In this document: positions 11,182-23,434 of the stretch, piece by piece
Layout: each line of letters begins with the position of its first letter
Position numbering within the stretch: the stretch's first letter is position 1
From: Azolla caroliniana
Taxonomy: Eukaryota; Polypodiophyta
Direction of reading: 5' to 3'
DNA length: 64,000 nucleotides
Assembly: GCA_043228905.1 (NCBI GenBank)
Contig: JBHGNT010000006.1
Span: 5,580,001-5,644,000, forward strand
Translations under genes and position numbers: made by a program
Notes under the pieces: model-generated
Told to the model about the DNA's origin: nothing
Seen by the model: the letters and a program-made list of their open reading frames with translations, nothing else
Databases searched by the model: none

Positions 11182-14100
11182 ATGCGGAACAGCGATAGTG
11201 GACCTGTGGAAGAGCGATATACTCAATGGAAGTCTCTTGTCCCAGTTCTCTACGATTGGCTTGCGAACCATAACCTAGTATGGCCATCACTCTCTTGCAG
11301 GTAAGCAAGCTTTCCTTTGCTTTTCAAGCAGAAATTAAACGAAGTTTTTATGCTGTGCTAAAAAGGCCACGTTAGAAAGCTTAGTAAAGCTACCATCATT
11401 TCTAACTGAATGTTAGAAGGCCATGCCACGAAGCTTAGTGATCGTTTTCCATTCTTTGAAGAAGAAAGCAATATGTTTTTTATATGTGGAAAAGCCTTGC
11501 CAGGAAGCTTAGAAGTAAACTTTATCCATTCCTTCATGAAAATATATGTATGCAAGATGATTTGAATCTTACATACATGTTAAATTTCAATGCCAGTAAG
11601 ATAAATTTTGCAAGTTCCTCGATCTGTTTTTAATAATATATTTTCTGTCGCTAACACATATGTAGCTTGAATCACTTTCCTTTTCCTAGTCCTTTTCATG
11701 GGGAAAGAATCTAAAATGCAAATTGGGGATCATGGCAGTTTTGCTAATGGAGATATTCAATGAGTTCATCTCTTCAAATTACATAATCATATATCTTTGT
11801 GTATACTTTTGTTGCATACCTCCACCTTGTCCTAAGCATTAATTCATTTCATCCTACACTGGTTTTCATAATTTACAAGTGATATTTTGTATTTTATAGC
11901 TTGTTACTTTTTAAGCTTTATTTCAAGTATTTGCAAGCGTGAAATTTTAATTAGTGCACTGGAATGCTTTTATGTACTCAAAAGTGAAATACTTCAAACA
12001 ATAATGGTAATTAGTAATGTATCTTTGAACTTTAGAAAGCTAGGAAAACTTCATAGACATTATAGATAAAGCTATGTTCTAGGGGTCTTTAAAGCTGCCT
12101 AGTTTATTCTGCTGAAAATTATTGGCATGGAAGATAGAAGTGTGTGGAGTAAGGACATTCTCTATATTTACTATAGAAAGGTATCAGGTAGCATGTAGGG
12201 GATGATTTTTATGATCACTTTGAAGCATATTTTGTTGTATATATCCAAAAGATACAAATTTCTCCTCTTTTCTCATTTATTAATTAATTTCAACATTACT
12301 AGAGCTCACTTTTCCACATTTGACCAGAGTCTTAATTTTCAACATGACTTTAGACATCTATTTCAAACTAGCCCATTTGCATCTAGAAACAGATCATTGC
12401 AAGCTAATTTCTACCCCAAAATATAATCATGATAACTTTTTTAGCAATCTTTCAACTTGAATTTAGATGCTTATTTAAACTTTTCATTTGCATCTAGATA
12501 GCATTGCAAGCAATGTGTTCATGCAAAACTATTAACGAGCTATTATCTGATAACTCTCTTGTAGATGGGGCTCACAATTGGAGCAAGCAACATACAAAAA
12601 TCGTCAAAGACTATACTTATCTGAACAGGTAAATTAAATCATATTGAAAATTAACTAATAAAATAATTGTAGTCTCCTTTTGGACAAACATGGTCAAATA
12701 ATTGAAGCCGTATCATATTTCAATTTATACTGCACAGATGAAGTAGTAGTGGTTGAGCGTGTCCAATATTTTGCATAATTGTCACATAGAGAACAACCAT
12801 GTACTCTTTTTCTAGAAACTAATGGATTATTTATGTGGGAGTAGCTTTATCCCAAATTAGATGTTGTTCTCAAAGATCACGTGACAATTATGTAATTAGG
12901 TTATTCGATAATTCTATACCAGGAACTAGGTTAAACAATGATGACTTTGCTTAGATAGATCATGTGATTATGTCAGAGCATTCAGCAAGGGAACGGGGAA
13001 TAGGGAATGTAGATCTAGTATTTCCACACCCCAAGGTTTAGAGATGGAAAACTGGTAACTCTGCTTAGGGCTGGATGAAATGTTTTGTAGGATTTCAACC
13101 TCAAACTTTATATATCAACTGTTTGAGCACTGACTCTAACTTGTGATCCCTAAATGCAAAAGCAAAGATATTTTATACATAGAGAAACACTAGGAAACGA
13201 AAGAACTACTCTTCTTTGATGGAAGTTCTGGGAGTTGAATTTACAAAACAGTAATCAAACCAATAGAAATTATATGGCTTTTAACAAGAGATTGTGGAGG
13301 ATTTTTGAGATGAGGTCGAAGTCGAGGCATAAGTCACAAGCATGATCTAATGAGGACTTATTTGTCAAATAAAACTTGTTTAAATCTCTTCAAGGGAAAT
13401 TTTAATAAAATCACAAGTCTCCACTAGGAAATCTTCTTCAAAACTGTTGGCCAGAATATTAGGCGTCAGTCTTCAGCCTCATAAAACAATGAGGCCTTTG
13501 CGTTGATTGTGGCGGTGAAATCGAAGGAGTCTCTTCTTCCTGTGTCCTGAATTATTGAAATATTGACAACTTTAAACTCTAATTGGCATAACTGGTGCTT
13601 TCATTTTTTTTCCTGGTAGCATTAAAAAATGCGAATTTGGTTTTTCATCCATCAGACACTTTTTTATAACATGATGTTTTTATTTTATATGTGTGGTTCG
13701 GGTTTTGTTTCTGAGTGGATTCTAACTTTTTATTGACATTTTATAGTTATTATTTCTCATATTTTGATATCAGGAGTCACTAATGGTATATCACATACAA
13801 TTCATGAAATGTTTGGCTTTGTATTACGTGTTCAACTTACATGGTTTTCCATCTTTAGCATGATCTTGACAGACTTAAGCATATGTAGTGTAATCTGATT
13901 TTTTTCTTGTGGATATTGTGACAGACAGATGGAACAGTACCTAATACTTTGGTAATTGCAAATTGTGAGGTTGTGAAGCCAAGAGTAGCTGCTGCTGAAC
14001 ATATATCACAAGTATGGAATTTTATTTTGCATTGATGTTCACTCCTGCTTACAGGAATGATCTGAGAACTTTTGAACCTATTATTTTTTTGCCATGTCAA

Positions 14101-17100
14101 AGTTCAACGAAGAAGCAAGGTCTCCTTTTGTGAAGAAACACAAGACTATAATTCATCCAGGAGAGGTGAGGTAAAATGGTGCATGCAAAAATGCAAAAAA
14201 TCAGAGATATATCTCTGTGATGCACTTTTGTCTTACCCAGGTTGAGAAAGCCTTCAGTGTATGCACTTTTGCTTACTTTCTGCTTTTATTAAAATAGGTA
14301 AACAGGATCAGAGAGCTGCCTCAGAAAAGACAAATTGTTGCTACCCATACAGATGGTCCCGAGGTATGAAAACTTTGAGTTGTCTTAGGTCCAAAAAATG
14401 GACTTAAATTCATTATTATGTAAATCATGGTTATTAACTGTTAGAAAAACTGTGTTTGGACTTTTCTTTGAATAGCTAGATACAATTGGGACCAATTTGA
14501 AAGTTGAATTCAATCTGTTTTACGAGAGATATAACTTATTAGGATGTGATTTTTAGAATTTAATCAGTCAAGTGCTGTCACTTGTTTCGGCCACGGCTGT
14601 ATTACTCGGTGTTAATATGATCAAGCTTGCTAGGGCTTGGCAAGGTCACAAATGGGCAGTCCTTTGTCAGCAAAGAGCAATAATTGAAGACTTGCGTAGG
14701 CCCTAACCTAGTTGAATATAACATTTCCTTGCGATATATTGTAGAAAATACTAGTCGTGTAGCATTCTAGAGCTTCTCATTAATTTCTCACGTCAAATTA
14801 TGAGTATAGTTGAAAAACCCAGTGCTTTTATTAGTGTAGGCACCTCAAATGGATGTGATTGCAGTCTGTTCACACATATGGTAACAAAACCTTTCTGGCA
14901 TAATGGTGAAAAGATCTTTGCCTGATTTGATTGTAGTCTGTTCACACATATTGTAATGATACTTTTCTGGCATGATGGTTAAAAGATCTTCACCTTTTTC
15001 ATTTACCACTATCAAGTGTCTGCATGCATCTACATAAGTCTAACACCTACTGAGAATGTTTTTCAATATTTTCTACTTTCAAAATTTCCAGGATAACACA
15101 TGTTTTGCTAACTTTCTGACCTTATATGCTTTGTGTTTGATGCAGGTCTATGTCTGGAATGTAGAAAGTCAACCAAATTGCCAAGTAGTAGTTGGAGCAA
15201 GTGTTTCAAAACCAGATTTGGTAGGCCTTTATCTTATATTTTCAGTTCTCCGCTTATTTCCTGAATTCCGTTTCCATTTCTAACCATGATACACCCATTG
15301 AAATTTATAGACCTTGACTGGACATACAGAGAATGCAGAGTTTGCACTAGCATTAAGTCCAGCTGCACCACATGTTATCTCCGGAGGTAACACTGTTTTA
15401 ACGGAGATGCCATCTCTTTTTTTGTCTGGATATCTTTCTCTCCTTGTATGATTTGCCTCATAGGACAAATTTGGCATCTAGCAGATCTTTAAATATAACT
15501 TAAAATTTCTTTCCTCTGTGTTGATATAAATATGTTTTATGTGTCTGGAGCCTGCCGACGTACTAAAAGAGAACACACATTTGTTGTCTTCAGGAAAGGA
15601 TATGTGTGTTGTCCTGTGGAGTATAGAAGACTTCACCACATCGGCAAAAGAACCATCTCCTTCCAAACCTGTTACTCCAACAGGAAGCAAGCAGAAAGGC
15701 GTCGCAGATTCTACTAAGGTTGCTCCCCGAGGAATTTTCAAGGGTCATACTGAAACTGTGGAAGATGTACAATTTCATCCAACCAGGTAATTTCCTGATC
15801 CGTCCTTGAGGATATGCAGAATCATTTTGAGCGTGCTCTTCTTCATGAGCTTATGAAGGTTGCTAATGAATGGACTTTCTTTTTTAGCGATCAAGAATTC
15901 TGCAGTGTTGGTGATGACTCTTGTCTGATCTTATGGGATGCTCGGATTGGAAATGAGCCAGCGTTGAAGGTAGATATTTATCTTAACTACCTGTTTATAT
16001 CATAAAAAGTATTGGCTGCTGTACATAGTCCTTCCAGTGATATAGGTGGTACAAACAATAGTGTCTCTATTTGGCCAGTGCATTTCTACAAGTACTTCAA
16101 TTTCAGACTTTTTCATCCAAGTAAGATGCTGGTTTCATCTTTGTGACTAGGTTGAAAAAGCTCATGATGCTGATCTTCATTGTGTTGATTGGAATTCACT
16201 CGAGGATAACCTACTGCTCACTGGGTGTGTTTTCATAACAGACCTCTCATTTTTTAAAATTATGTTCTGCGTAGAGTTTGCATGAGTAAATTTGTCGTTA
16301 ATTGTTACAGATCAGCTGATAACTCAGTAAGGATGTTTGACCGACGTAAGCTTTCTGATAAAGGCCAAGGGTCACCCATATACAAGTTCCAAGGCCATTC
16401 AGCAGCAGTTTTGTGCGTACAGGTACATGTGGCAATGCATCTTCAATTAATGAGTTCAATGTAGATCATAATCATTGCATCCCCAATTAATGAGCTGAAT
16501 TTTGATCATAATTAATATTTGAAATACAATGCAGTGAAGCTCAAAGTTTAGTTTGCATAGGCATTTTCGATTGTAGATTTTTCTGAAAGGAATTATATTT
16601 TGTAGATGCATAGATTTATGTCTTTATTATTTCTTGAAGTGTTCACTTTTGTCAATCAGTTTAGCGATTGTACTGCAGAAAGTTTAAACTTGGACATTTC
16701 AGTGTTAAATCAAAAATCTGCTTCAAACTTTTGTGTCTTTTCTCTGTGCCTCGTGTATGCTAATCATGAAAAAAACATGGATTGTCAGATGCTATGTTAC
16801 CCTGGATGCCAGATCTTAAACATATTGGTGTTTGTGTTTGTAGTGGTGTCCAGAGAAAAAATCAGTGTTTGGAAGCTCAGCTGAAGATGGGTTTGTAAAT
16901 ATATGGGACTATGAGAAGGTGATCATTTCAAGAGATCCTTATTTACAGTTAAAAGTTTTTAGCATTTTCTTATATACTTTGTATCACTGGAAACAACGGT
17001 TGCGTACATAAACTTAAACATTAAAAGGACTTGCAAATGCTTTTTAGCTTAATTGACATTCCGAAAATGGTGTCACTGGAATATTTTCTTAGACTTGTTC

Positions 17101-18197
17101 CTGAGGCTCAATGTTTCTGTTCATGTACAATTTTGTTGTGAAGATTGTACATTTCATGACTAGAGGTCAAATTCCAAAGCACTACACAACAAAAATGGAA
17201 TGTTATGCTTGATTATCTTTGTAAGATGTAGATACAAAATCAGTGTTGGGCTTTCTGATGACTTTCATTCGATCTGATTCATTCCAGGTCGCTCAAAAGA
17301 AAGAGGAGCCCAAGACAACAAAGCGTGGGGGTTGGCCTCCTGCAGGGCTTTTCTTTCAGCATGCAGGACACAGGTATTTCAAGTGTAACAAATAATCTCA
17401 TCAACTTGTTTGATTTATGAGCTATACTGTATTTTTCACAACTCCCAATTGGAAGTCTAGAACCTATAATCATGTAAATGTTATTTGATTCATGATTTAT
17501 ATTGTATTGTTGAACGTTGCTTTTAAAAATGGAACAGAGACAAAGTTGTGGATTTCCAGTGGAATATTCTTGATCCGTGGACGATCGTGAGTGTGTCTGC
17601 AGACTGTGAAAAGACAGGAGGCGGAGGAACTCTTCAGGTTAGAAGGATGTCATTTGCTTTGTGTTTGTGTTTAAGATTGTCATTCAATGTGGTTAAATAC
17701 TGTCTCAGCCAATTAAAAGTCATGACCCCATAAGGGCTAGCCTAACTGGACCAGTTGGCTCAGTGGTTCATTGAAAATTTTCTTTGCTAATCACTCAAGC
17801 TTCCTTCTGTTTGAAGTAATAGTGAGGAGGAAATCCCAAAGATATATAGAGTTTGACAGTTAATGCATTTTTTTTCTGTTTTTCCCCTTCATAAACATTT
17901 CTAATCGGCAAAGTGTTTTTCTGTACATTATCTTGCCTATAATTCATAGATTGGGGACCCCCAGATGGAAAGAACCCACTGATGATTGATGATGTCAATG
18001 AATAGGAGACTGTTTTTTTAGTGTGTTATCATAGGGTTGAACACAAGAAAAGCATGTTTTGAACTTTAAAAAACCAACATATTATGGTATTTCAGATTTG
18101 GAGGATGAACGATCTGATCTATCGACCAGAGGAGGAAGTGCTGGCCGAGCTTGAGCAATTTAAGAGCCATTTACTCTCTTGTGAGGATGAAAAATGA
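11182..18197 (+). CDS. MSI4: WD40 histone-binding protein MSI4/FVE-like
   Basis: Known role: MSI4/FVE is a nuclear RBBP4/7-type histone chaperone. In Arabidopsis it acts with histone deacetylase and Polycomb-type complexes and in the autonomous flowering pathway. Fifteen exons join in frame to 457 residues: 11182-11300, 12565-12628, 13925-14011, 14103-14165, 14298-14363, 15146-15220, 15311-15386, 15594-15786, 15888-15969, 16151-16224, 16311-16422, 16844-16918, 17288-17373, 17538-17637, 18096-18197. All introns have GT-AG ends. The N-terminus YTQWKSLVPVLYDWLANHNL is the H4-binding (CAF1C) helix. WD repeats follow, with LTGHTENAEFAL, FKGHTETVEDVQFHP, CLILWDARIG, SVFGSSAEDGFVNIWDYEK and a final IWRMNDLIYRPEEE. 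The start is the first ATG in frame with the H4-binding helix. The N-terminal extension is shorter than in Arabidopsis MSI4 (about 500 aa). Introns 1 and 2 each exceed 1.2 kb. Confidence 0.95.
14859..14998 (+). repeat. 72-bp tandem duplication in MSI4 intron 5
   Basis: Two imperfect copies offset by 72 bp share GTCTGTTCACACATAT, TTTCTGGCAT and AAAAGATCTT. It lies wholly within intron 5 and does not touch the splice sites. Confidence 0.75.
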
Positions 18198-20443
18198 AAC
18201 TGCAGAACTTTTACACTGTCTATCACCTAAGGATACGAAGGTGAGGTACTAAGAAAGATTTTGGTGCCTTGTGGGGTAAGATTTTGTAGCAGGATTACAC
18301 AACTTGTTCACCTACAATGGTTTTATGGAGTGTTTGCTACATTTGTTTTGGGCATTGTTATGAAGATATGCATAGCTACACTATAAAGGTAAAGGTTTGG
18401 AGGATGCCCATCAGCAATAGATGGCTGTTGTCTGAGCATGAACATTAGGGTTTATGAGCACTTCACTCTTTGTATTTCTTCCTATATGCTCTAAGCGTCT
18501 GATCTCCTTGATGTGAATATTGTGCACACCTGTTGCAAGGTATGATGTAGGTGTGTTATGGGGTGTGTCTATGATACTCTCTAATTATCAATCTGCTCTG
18601 TGGTTAATTTACTATCATCTATGTTGTGCACACCAAGTGTTATATGATGTGTAGGTGCTTCTTATGCTTAGGTATCATATGGCTAGTTTCAGTCAGGCAT
18701 TTAAATTAAGTTAAATGTAAACCACAGTCGTGTGAAGAGAAGTCTTGCCCTTTTAATAGCATTTGTGTGAAAGATAATTTGAAATAAATATATTATGCAA
18801 GGTTGATGGTCATCTTTGAATGTTTGAATGTTGTAATGCGGATTTCCTCAAATTGACAATAATTCCATTTGTTTATTGTAGAAAGTTATCCTTTGATGAT
18901 TAGAATCACATTGTTGTACAGATTACAAGTTATCTTGCATGAGGTCATAAGAAAAGGCCACTTTGATGCGAAATTACTTTAGAGGAATGACTAGTTTGAA
19001 AATGAAAATGTGAAACCAAGAGTAAATGTAGAAATGGTTTAAAAATATATGTAGGCATGCGTAATAAGATTGTTCTTGATAATTAATCACCTCTTGGCCT
19101 TGATAAAATTTGTCCCCTTGGGTTTCTTTTTCTTCTTTTATCCAAAAAAAACTCTTTCCATTAGGTATAAAATTTTACATATGAGAGTATTATATACAAA
19201 TTCTTGTAGGGACATGATTATGTGGATGCCCGTAGACTCAAGAAAGGGAGAGGATGACCATTGTTGGATAAAGGCTAGTTGTCTTTCAACTCTATCGGAG
19301 CTGCCCTTGAGGCCATCATATTGGCTCTTTAGAGTGGCTATGACTTCACTCTATATCTCTTGCATTAACATGATTAGATGTCGGTTTGGTTGGAGAAGAC
19401 TTGTCTACATTGTTCTTTCTATAGAATCCAAAGAATTATTGGGCAAACCAATTCCAACAGAACACATCTTTGGTTTCTTGCCAATGCTTATATGAACAAT
19501 GCTTGAAATTTTTCACTTCACCCAAATTTTGCCCCTTGAGAGAATATCTCGTTGACTCTCCCTTATGAATGTTCTTTATAATCATTGGTTAATCTCATGA
19601 GTCATTGGTTTGTATAAGGCACTTTCGTAGAGGAAATTTGATGCAATCCCTTTGTCTTGAGGTTATTGCTTGTATTTGCATTTAGTTCCACATCTTATTA
19701 AGTTGATTGTTCTTTCATTTCATGCACCAAGTGAGGTAGTGTCACCATGTACTTCCACTCCATGCATGCTGAAACTTAACCTCACTTCCGACCCATTAGT
19801 ATAACTTTAGTTTTATTAATTCTTGTATAATTATTCTAACTTGTTTGAAGTTTAGACTCATAATATACAATCCATTTTGTTTGTTGTCATGACGCTCAAA
19901 TACTCTCACTTTTGTAAAAGTAGGGTGTCTCTTGGTTGAACGACATTTATTAGTTTCATTTTTGTTTTGTCCAAAATCAAAGTGTTGGTCCATTTGAGAA
20001 GAAAGTTGACTTCAAGGAAAAACACTCTTTTTGTTTTGTGGACTTGAAGAAAGATTTGAACACATTACCAAGAAACAAGTTTTGGGAAAGAGTATAGAGC
20101 AATTGTGGCATGAATGTTCAAGTTTGAGTATTTATGATTACATGTTGTGTGTATGGGCAATGACGACACTATTAGTGGGAAAGAGTTTTTAAATGTAGAT
20201 CTAAAAGCATTTTCTTACAAAGTTTCGCCAAGTCAAGAAAGCAACACTATACACTCTCCAACTTCTTGAGAAGGGATCACTTCTAGTGGAGATTGTGACC
20301 ATAGAAAGGGTTGTCAAATACATGGTTATGTTTCAAAAAATCCCTTACATTGACTTCCAAGCTCTAATAGGAAGCAAACAAAAAGATCCAACAAACACAT
20401 GAAACACTCTATTGTTGTTTTTTGAACTTCAAGAAAGCTATGA
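18198..20443. other. MSI4 3' flank and unassigned intergenic DNA
   Basis: The first few hundred bases should contain the MSI4 3' UTR, but no polyadenylation signal is decisive. A 141-codon frame at 19070-19495 has no recognisable domain and a Phe-rich start; I do not support it as a gene. Confidence 0.5.
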
Positions 20444-21676
20444 CATAGTACTAAGAGGAAAGTTGGGCAGAATGATAGAGATCAAATTACCATCACAATA
20501 TGACACGATTGTATTAGCATGGTAAAAGTCAATTGAAAATGAATGACGCTTATTATGCTCAAATATTTCCTAAGTAACTCATTTGTGTATCCCAAGGTTG
20601 TCAAAAAAGAAGGATTAAATAGCCTTATGTGATAGCTTATTGTATTATTGTTAGCCAGTTAGATCAACCGACTAGGCTATCCAAAATATACACAACAAAC
20701 TAGGTTGAAATAGGAGTTGAAGTAGTGGTCATAATAGAATAAGTGTGGAAGGGAATAATCGAATAATTATTATTATTATTGCCAAGTAGGAAAATAGGAT
20801 AGTTAGTTATAACTCTAGGTTCTTGCGGAATGACAATTGTATTATCTTGGTAATGCCTTTCGGGTCGCCTATAAAAAGGGACTGAGAGCATTGTAACATC
20901 ATCGATTTGTATTGCTATAGCTTTTTAACATAATTTTTGTTAGTTAGAGTATATTTTGTGTCTCTACCATTAAGAATTCTTTTACTCAAAATACATATAA
21001 CTAACACAGTAGATCATAGGTAATTCGATGTATGTGTTATGTTTAATTGTGTTTAAACAATCATAGAGCAAAGTCGATTGACTCCAATGTCCAACCACAA
21101 TCCCATTGATAGAACGACTTGATAAGTAAGTTGTTCGACCCTTTGTGTTTGTCGACCAAGACAACAAGTATTTTAATGTAAACGATGTGCTCCTCTCATT
21201 TAATGATACAACACTTACTTCGTGTTTTTGGAATGTTTTATCAAATTAATTTTAGTCTAACCAAATGATCAACAATGAAATGTTGGGTACCAAGAGTACC
21301 AAGGCATAGTCCTACGAGGAAAGTTGGGTAGAATGATAGAGATCAAATTGCCATCACAATATGACATGATTGTATTAGCATGGTAAACGTCAATTGAAAA
21401 TGAATGAATCGTCTGTAACTAAGTATTTCCTAAGTAACTCTTTTGTGTATCCCAAGGTTGTCAAAAACGAAGGATTAAATAGCCTTATGTGATAGCTTAT
21501 TGTATTATTTTAATGAAAACAACGTGCTCTTCTCATTTAATGATGCAACACTTACTCTGTTTTTTGGGAAAAAAAAAACACTTACTTCGTTTAATGATAC
21601 AACACTTACTTTGTGTTTTAGGAATGTTTTATCAAATTAATTTTAGTCTAACCAAATGATCAACAATGAAATGTTT
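20444..21676 (+). repeat. Tandem duplication, left copy split by a solo LTR
   Basis: The right copy (21304-21676) matches the left copy (20444-20648 plus 21172-about 21285). Shared stretches include AGAATGATAGAGATCAAATT, ATAGCCTTATGTGATAGC and ACCAAATGATCAACAATG. The right copy has about 50 extra bases with duplicated ACACTTACT units. One frame in the left copy reads GKLGRMIEIKLPSQYDTIVL, which may be decayed retroelement gag, but this is not firm. Confidence 0.8.
20649..21166 (+). mobile_element. Solo LTR, 518 bp
   Basis: It begins TGTTAG and ends ACAACA, and is flanked by ATTAT (20644-20648) and AGTAT (21167-21171), a 5-bp TSD with one change. The undisturbed right copy of the surrounding duplication shows the empty site. 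The LTR carries CCTATAAAAAGGG, a good TATA box, at about 20869 and looks like a complete LTR without internal region. Copia or Ty3 assignment is not possible from this. Confidence 0.75.
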
Positions 21677-23290
21677 TGATCTAAAGCCCTACTTGCATGA
21701 GTGACGGTTTGTTATGCCATTCAACCCATGGGGTAATATTTTGCTCCATGATAGTTTTATATTATTTGAATTTTGACCGTAATTGAGTTAGCTATGATTG
21801 CGTGATAATTGGACAACCAATTCATCTCCTCCTCTGTGAATTAGTTAATTTAATTTATGAGCCAATTGTTTGGAAAACCTTGTTTTATAGCTTGAACCAT
21901 GATGGTTCAACATCATTGCGGCACACGTATCATTTCCTATTTCAAGTCATAGCATTACCGCATCATGCATACATAACTTATGTACATGTTGTATCTCTTA
22001 TATCTTCCTTTTTGCCCCTGAGTTTTGTCCATGTTGGTGTCAAACATGTGTTTTCTTCCCTTCTCGCATTTGATAATATCACCTCTTCTTTCTCGTCACT
22101 ACCTTTCAAACATTTTATCTTTTGTAAGCTTGAACAGTTTGAGGTGAACCTTGCATTCCTCATAAAAAAGCAACAATTACGTGTGGATTGAAGTGTTTGG
22201 TATCCTAGGTTATAAAGTTTATGCCATGGTTCAAAGGGGTTCTTAGAATTATCTATTCCTCGTAGAAAGATGGGATCACCCTATCTTAAATTAGGCTTGA
22301 TAATCATATCTCGAAGCATTTATAGTAAATGTTGAAGCCTCTATTGCTTGTAACACTCTTTTATGCTAAGTAATTCTATGTATCTAGTTGGTGTAAAAGT
22401 TAGTATGTTAAAATACAAACACTTCGAATTCTATTCCTACATCACTTAAAGTTTTTATGAAAGTTAATATAAGTTGTAATGGCATTACACAATATCACGT
22501 GTATACATTACTTAGGGTGGATTCACACTCGAGCAATGATAGAATGGCATAGAGAATGTTGCAATGGGTTAAATGGAAATGTATTTACGGGCTTCAAAAT
22601 GAAACATTATGCAAAGCAAAGTAAACCAAGTTGCAACTCACAACATTTGCTTCAGCAAGCTTAATGGGATACACAACCCATCAATAGCAATCAATTCGGA
22701 AATATCACTTGTCTTACATTTATTTAAATTGCTTATATGCTATGTTGGAGCCTATCCCGTCGATAACACCATTACAACCCACAAAGAGGCATTCAATTGT
22801 ACATTTAGCCATATTAATACATACATCTAGATGCAATTTAATAATTGGATTAATCAAATTCAGAATCACTTTGTAATGGTCGTTACATTTGCATGACACA
22901 TATGATAGTTATAAACTTCTTCAAACATATTCATAACATCTGCATCGTGATGTAGTTATCTATACGTTAAAACGATCCGTGTTTCTTGCCATGAGTTGTA
23001 CCTAGCTTTCCATCTCTTTGTTTAAAGTTCCACATACACAAAGAATGTGACCATAACACTCCGAGCATTTGTCCTCAAAACTCCACACGACGATACGAAT
23101 GTCTTCTTGTAGAGATTCAAAATGTTTTGAACAACATCGCAAACGTAGTAGCGAAGAGTCTTTGTCTTTGCGACTTATAGAAACATTTTGTAGGTATGTA
23201 ATGTACAGAATTGATCGAGGGAGGGATAGATAGATAAAGTCAAGTCGGAGGGAGGGGGCCATCCGTCCGGGTGGTCTCAGGTGTGAAACC
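21677..23290. other. No gene recognised; upstream flank of the RING gene
   Basis: AT-rich with scattered short frames and no domain. The last 150 bases probably contain promoter and 5' leader of the RING gene at 23435. Confidence 0.5.
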
Positions 23291-23434
23291 GGCCATAGAT
23301 CCGTTGAGCTCTCTGTTTGAAAGCTACCTTGGATATGGCGGGAGCTTCCATAGCCTCTCTTCTTTCTCTGGATCTCCATATCCCTCTCTCTCTCTGTGTG
23401 TAAATTTTCCTTCTTTTTGCAGGAAAACGAAGAC

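Noticed and set aside
10718-11308. 196-codon minus-strand ORF over the MSI4 promoter and exon 1
   Set aside because: It is antisense to a well-supported first exon and its composition comes from GA repeats and the 44-bp direct repeats; no domain.
19070-19495. 141-codon ORF after MSI4
   Set aside because: No recognisable motif, Phe-rich low-complexity start, no splice context or conservation clue.
22479-22830. Two overlapping ORFs of 60-75 codons
   Set aside because: No domain, no codon or splice evidence, AT-rich background.
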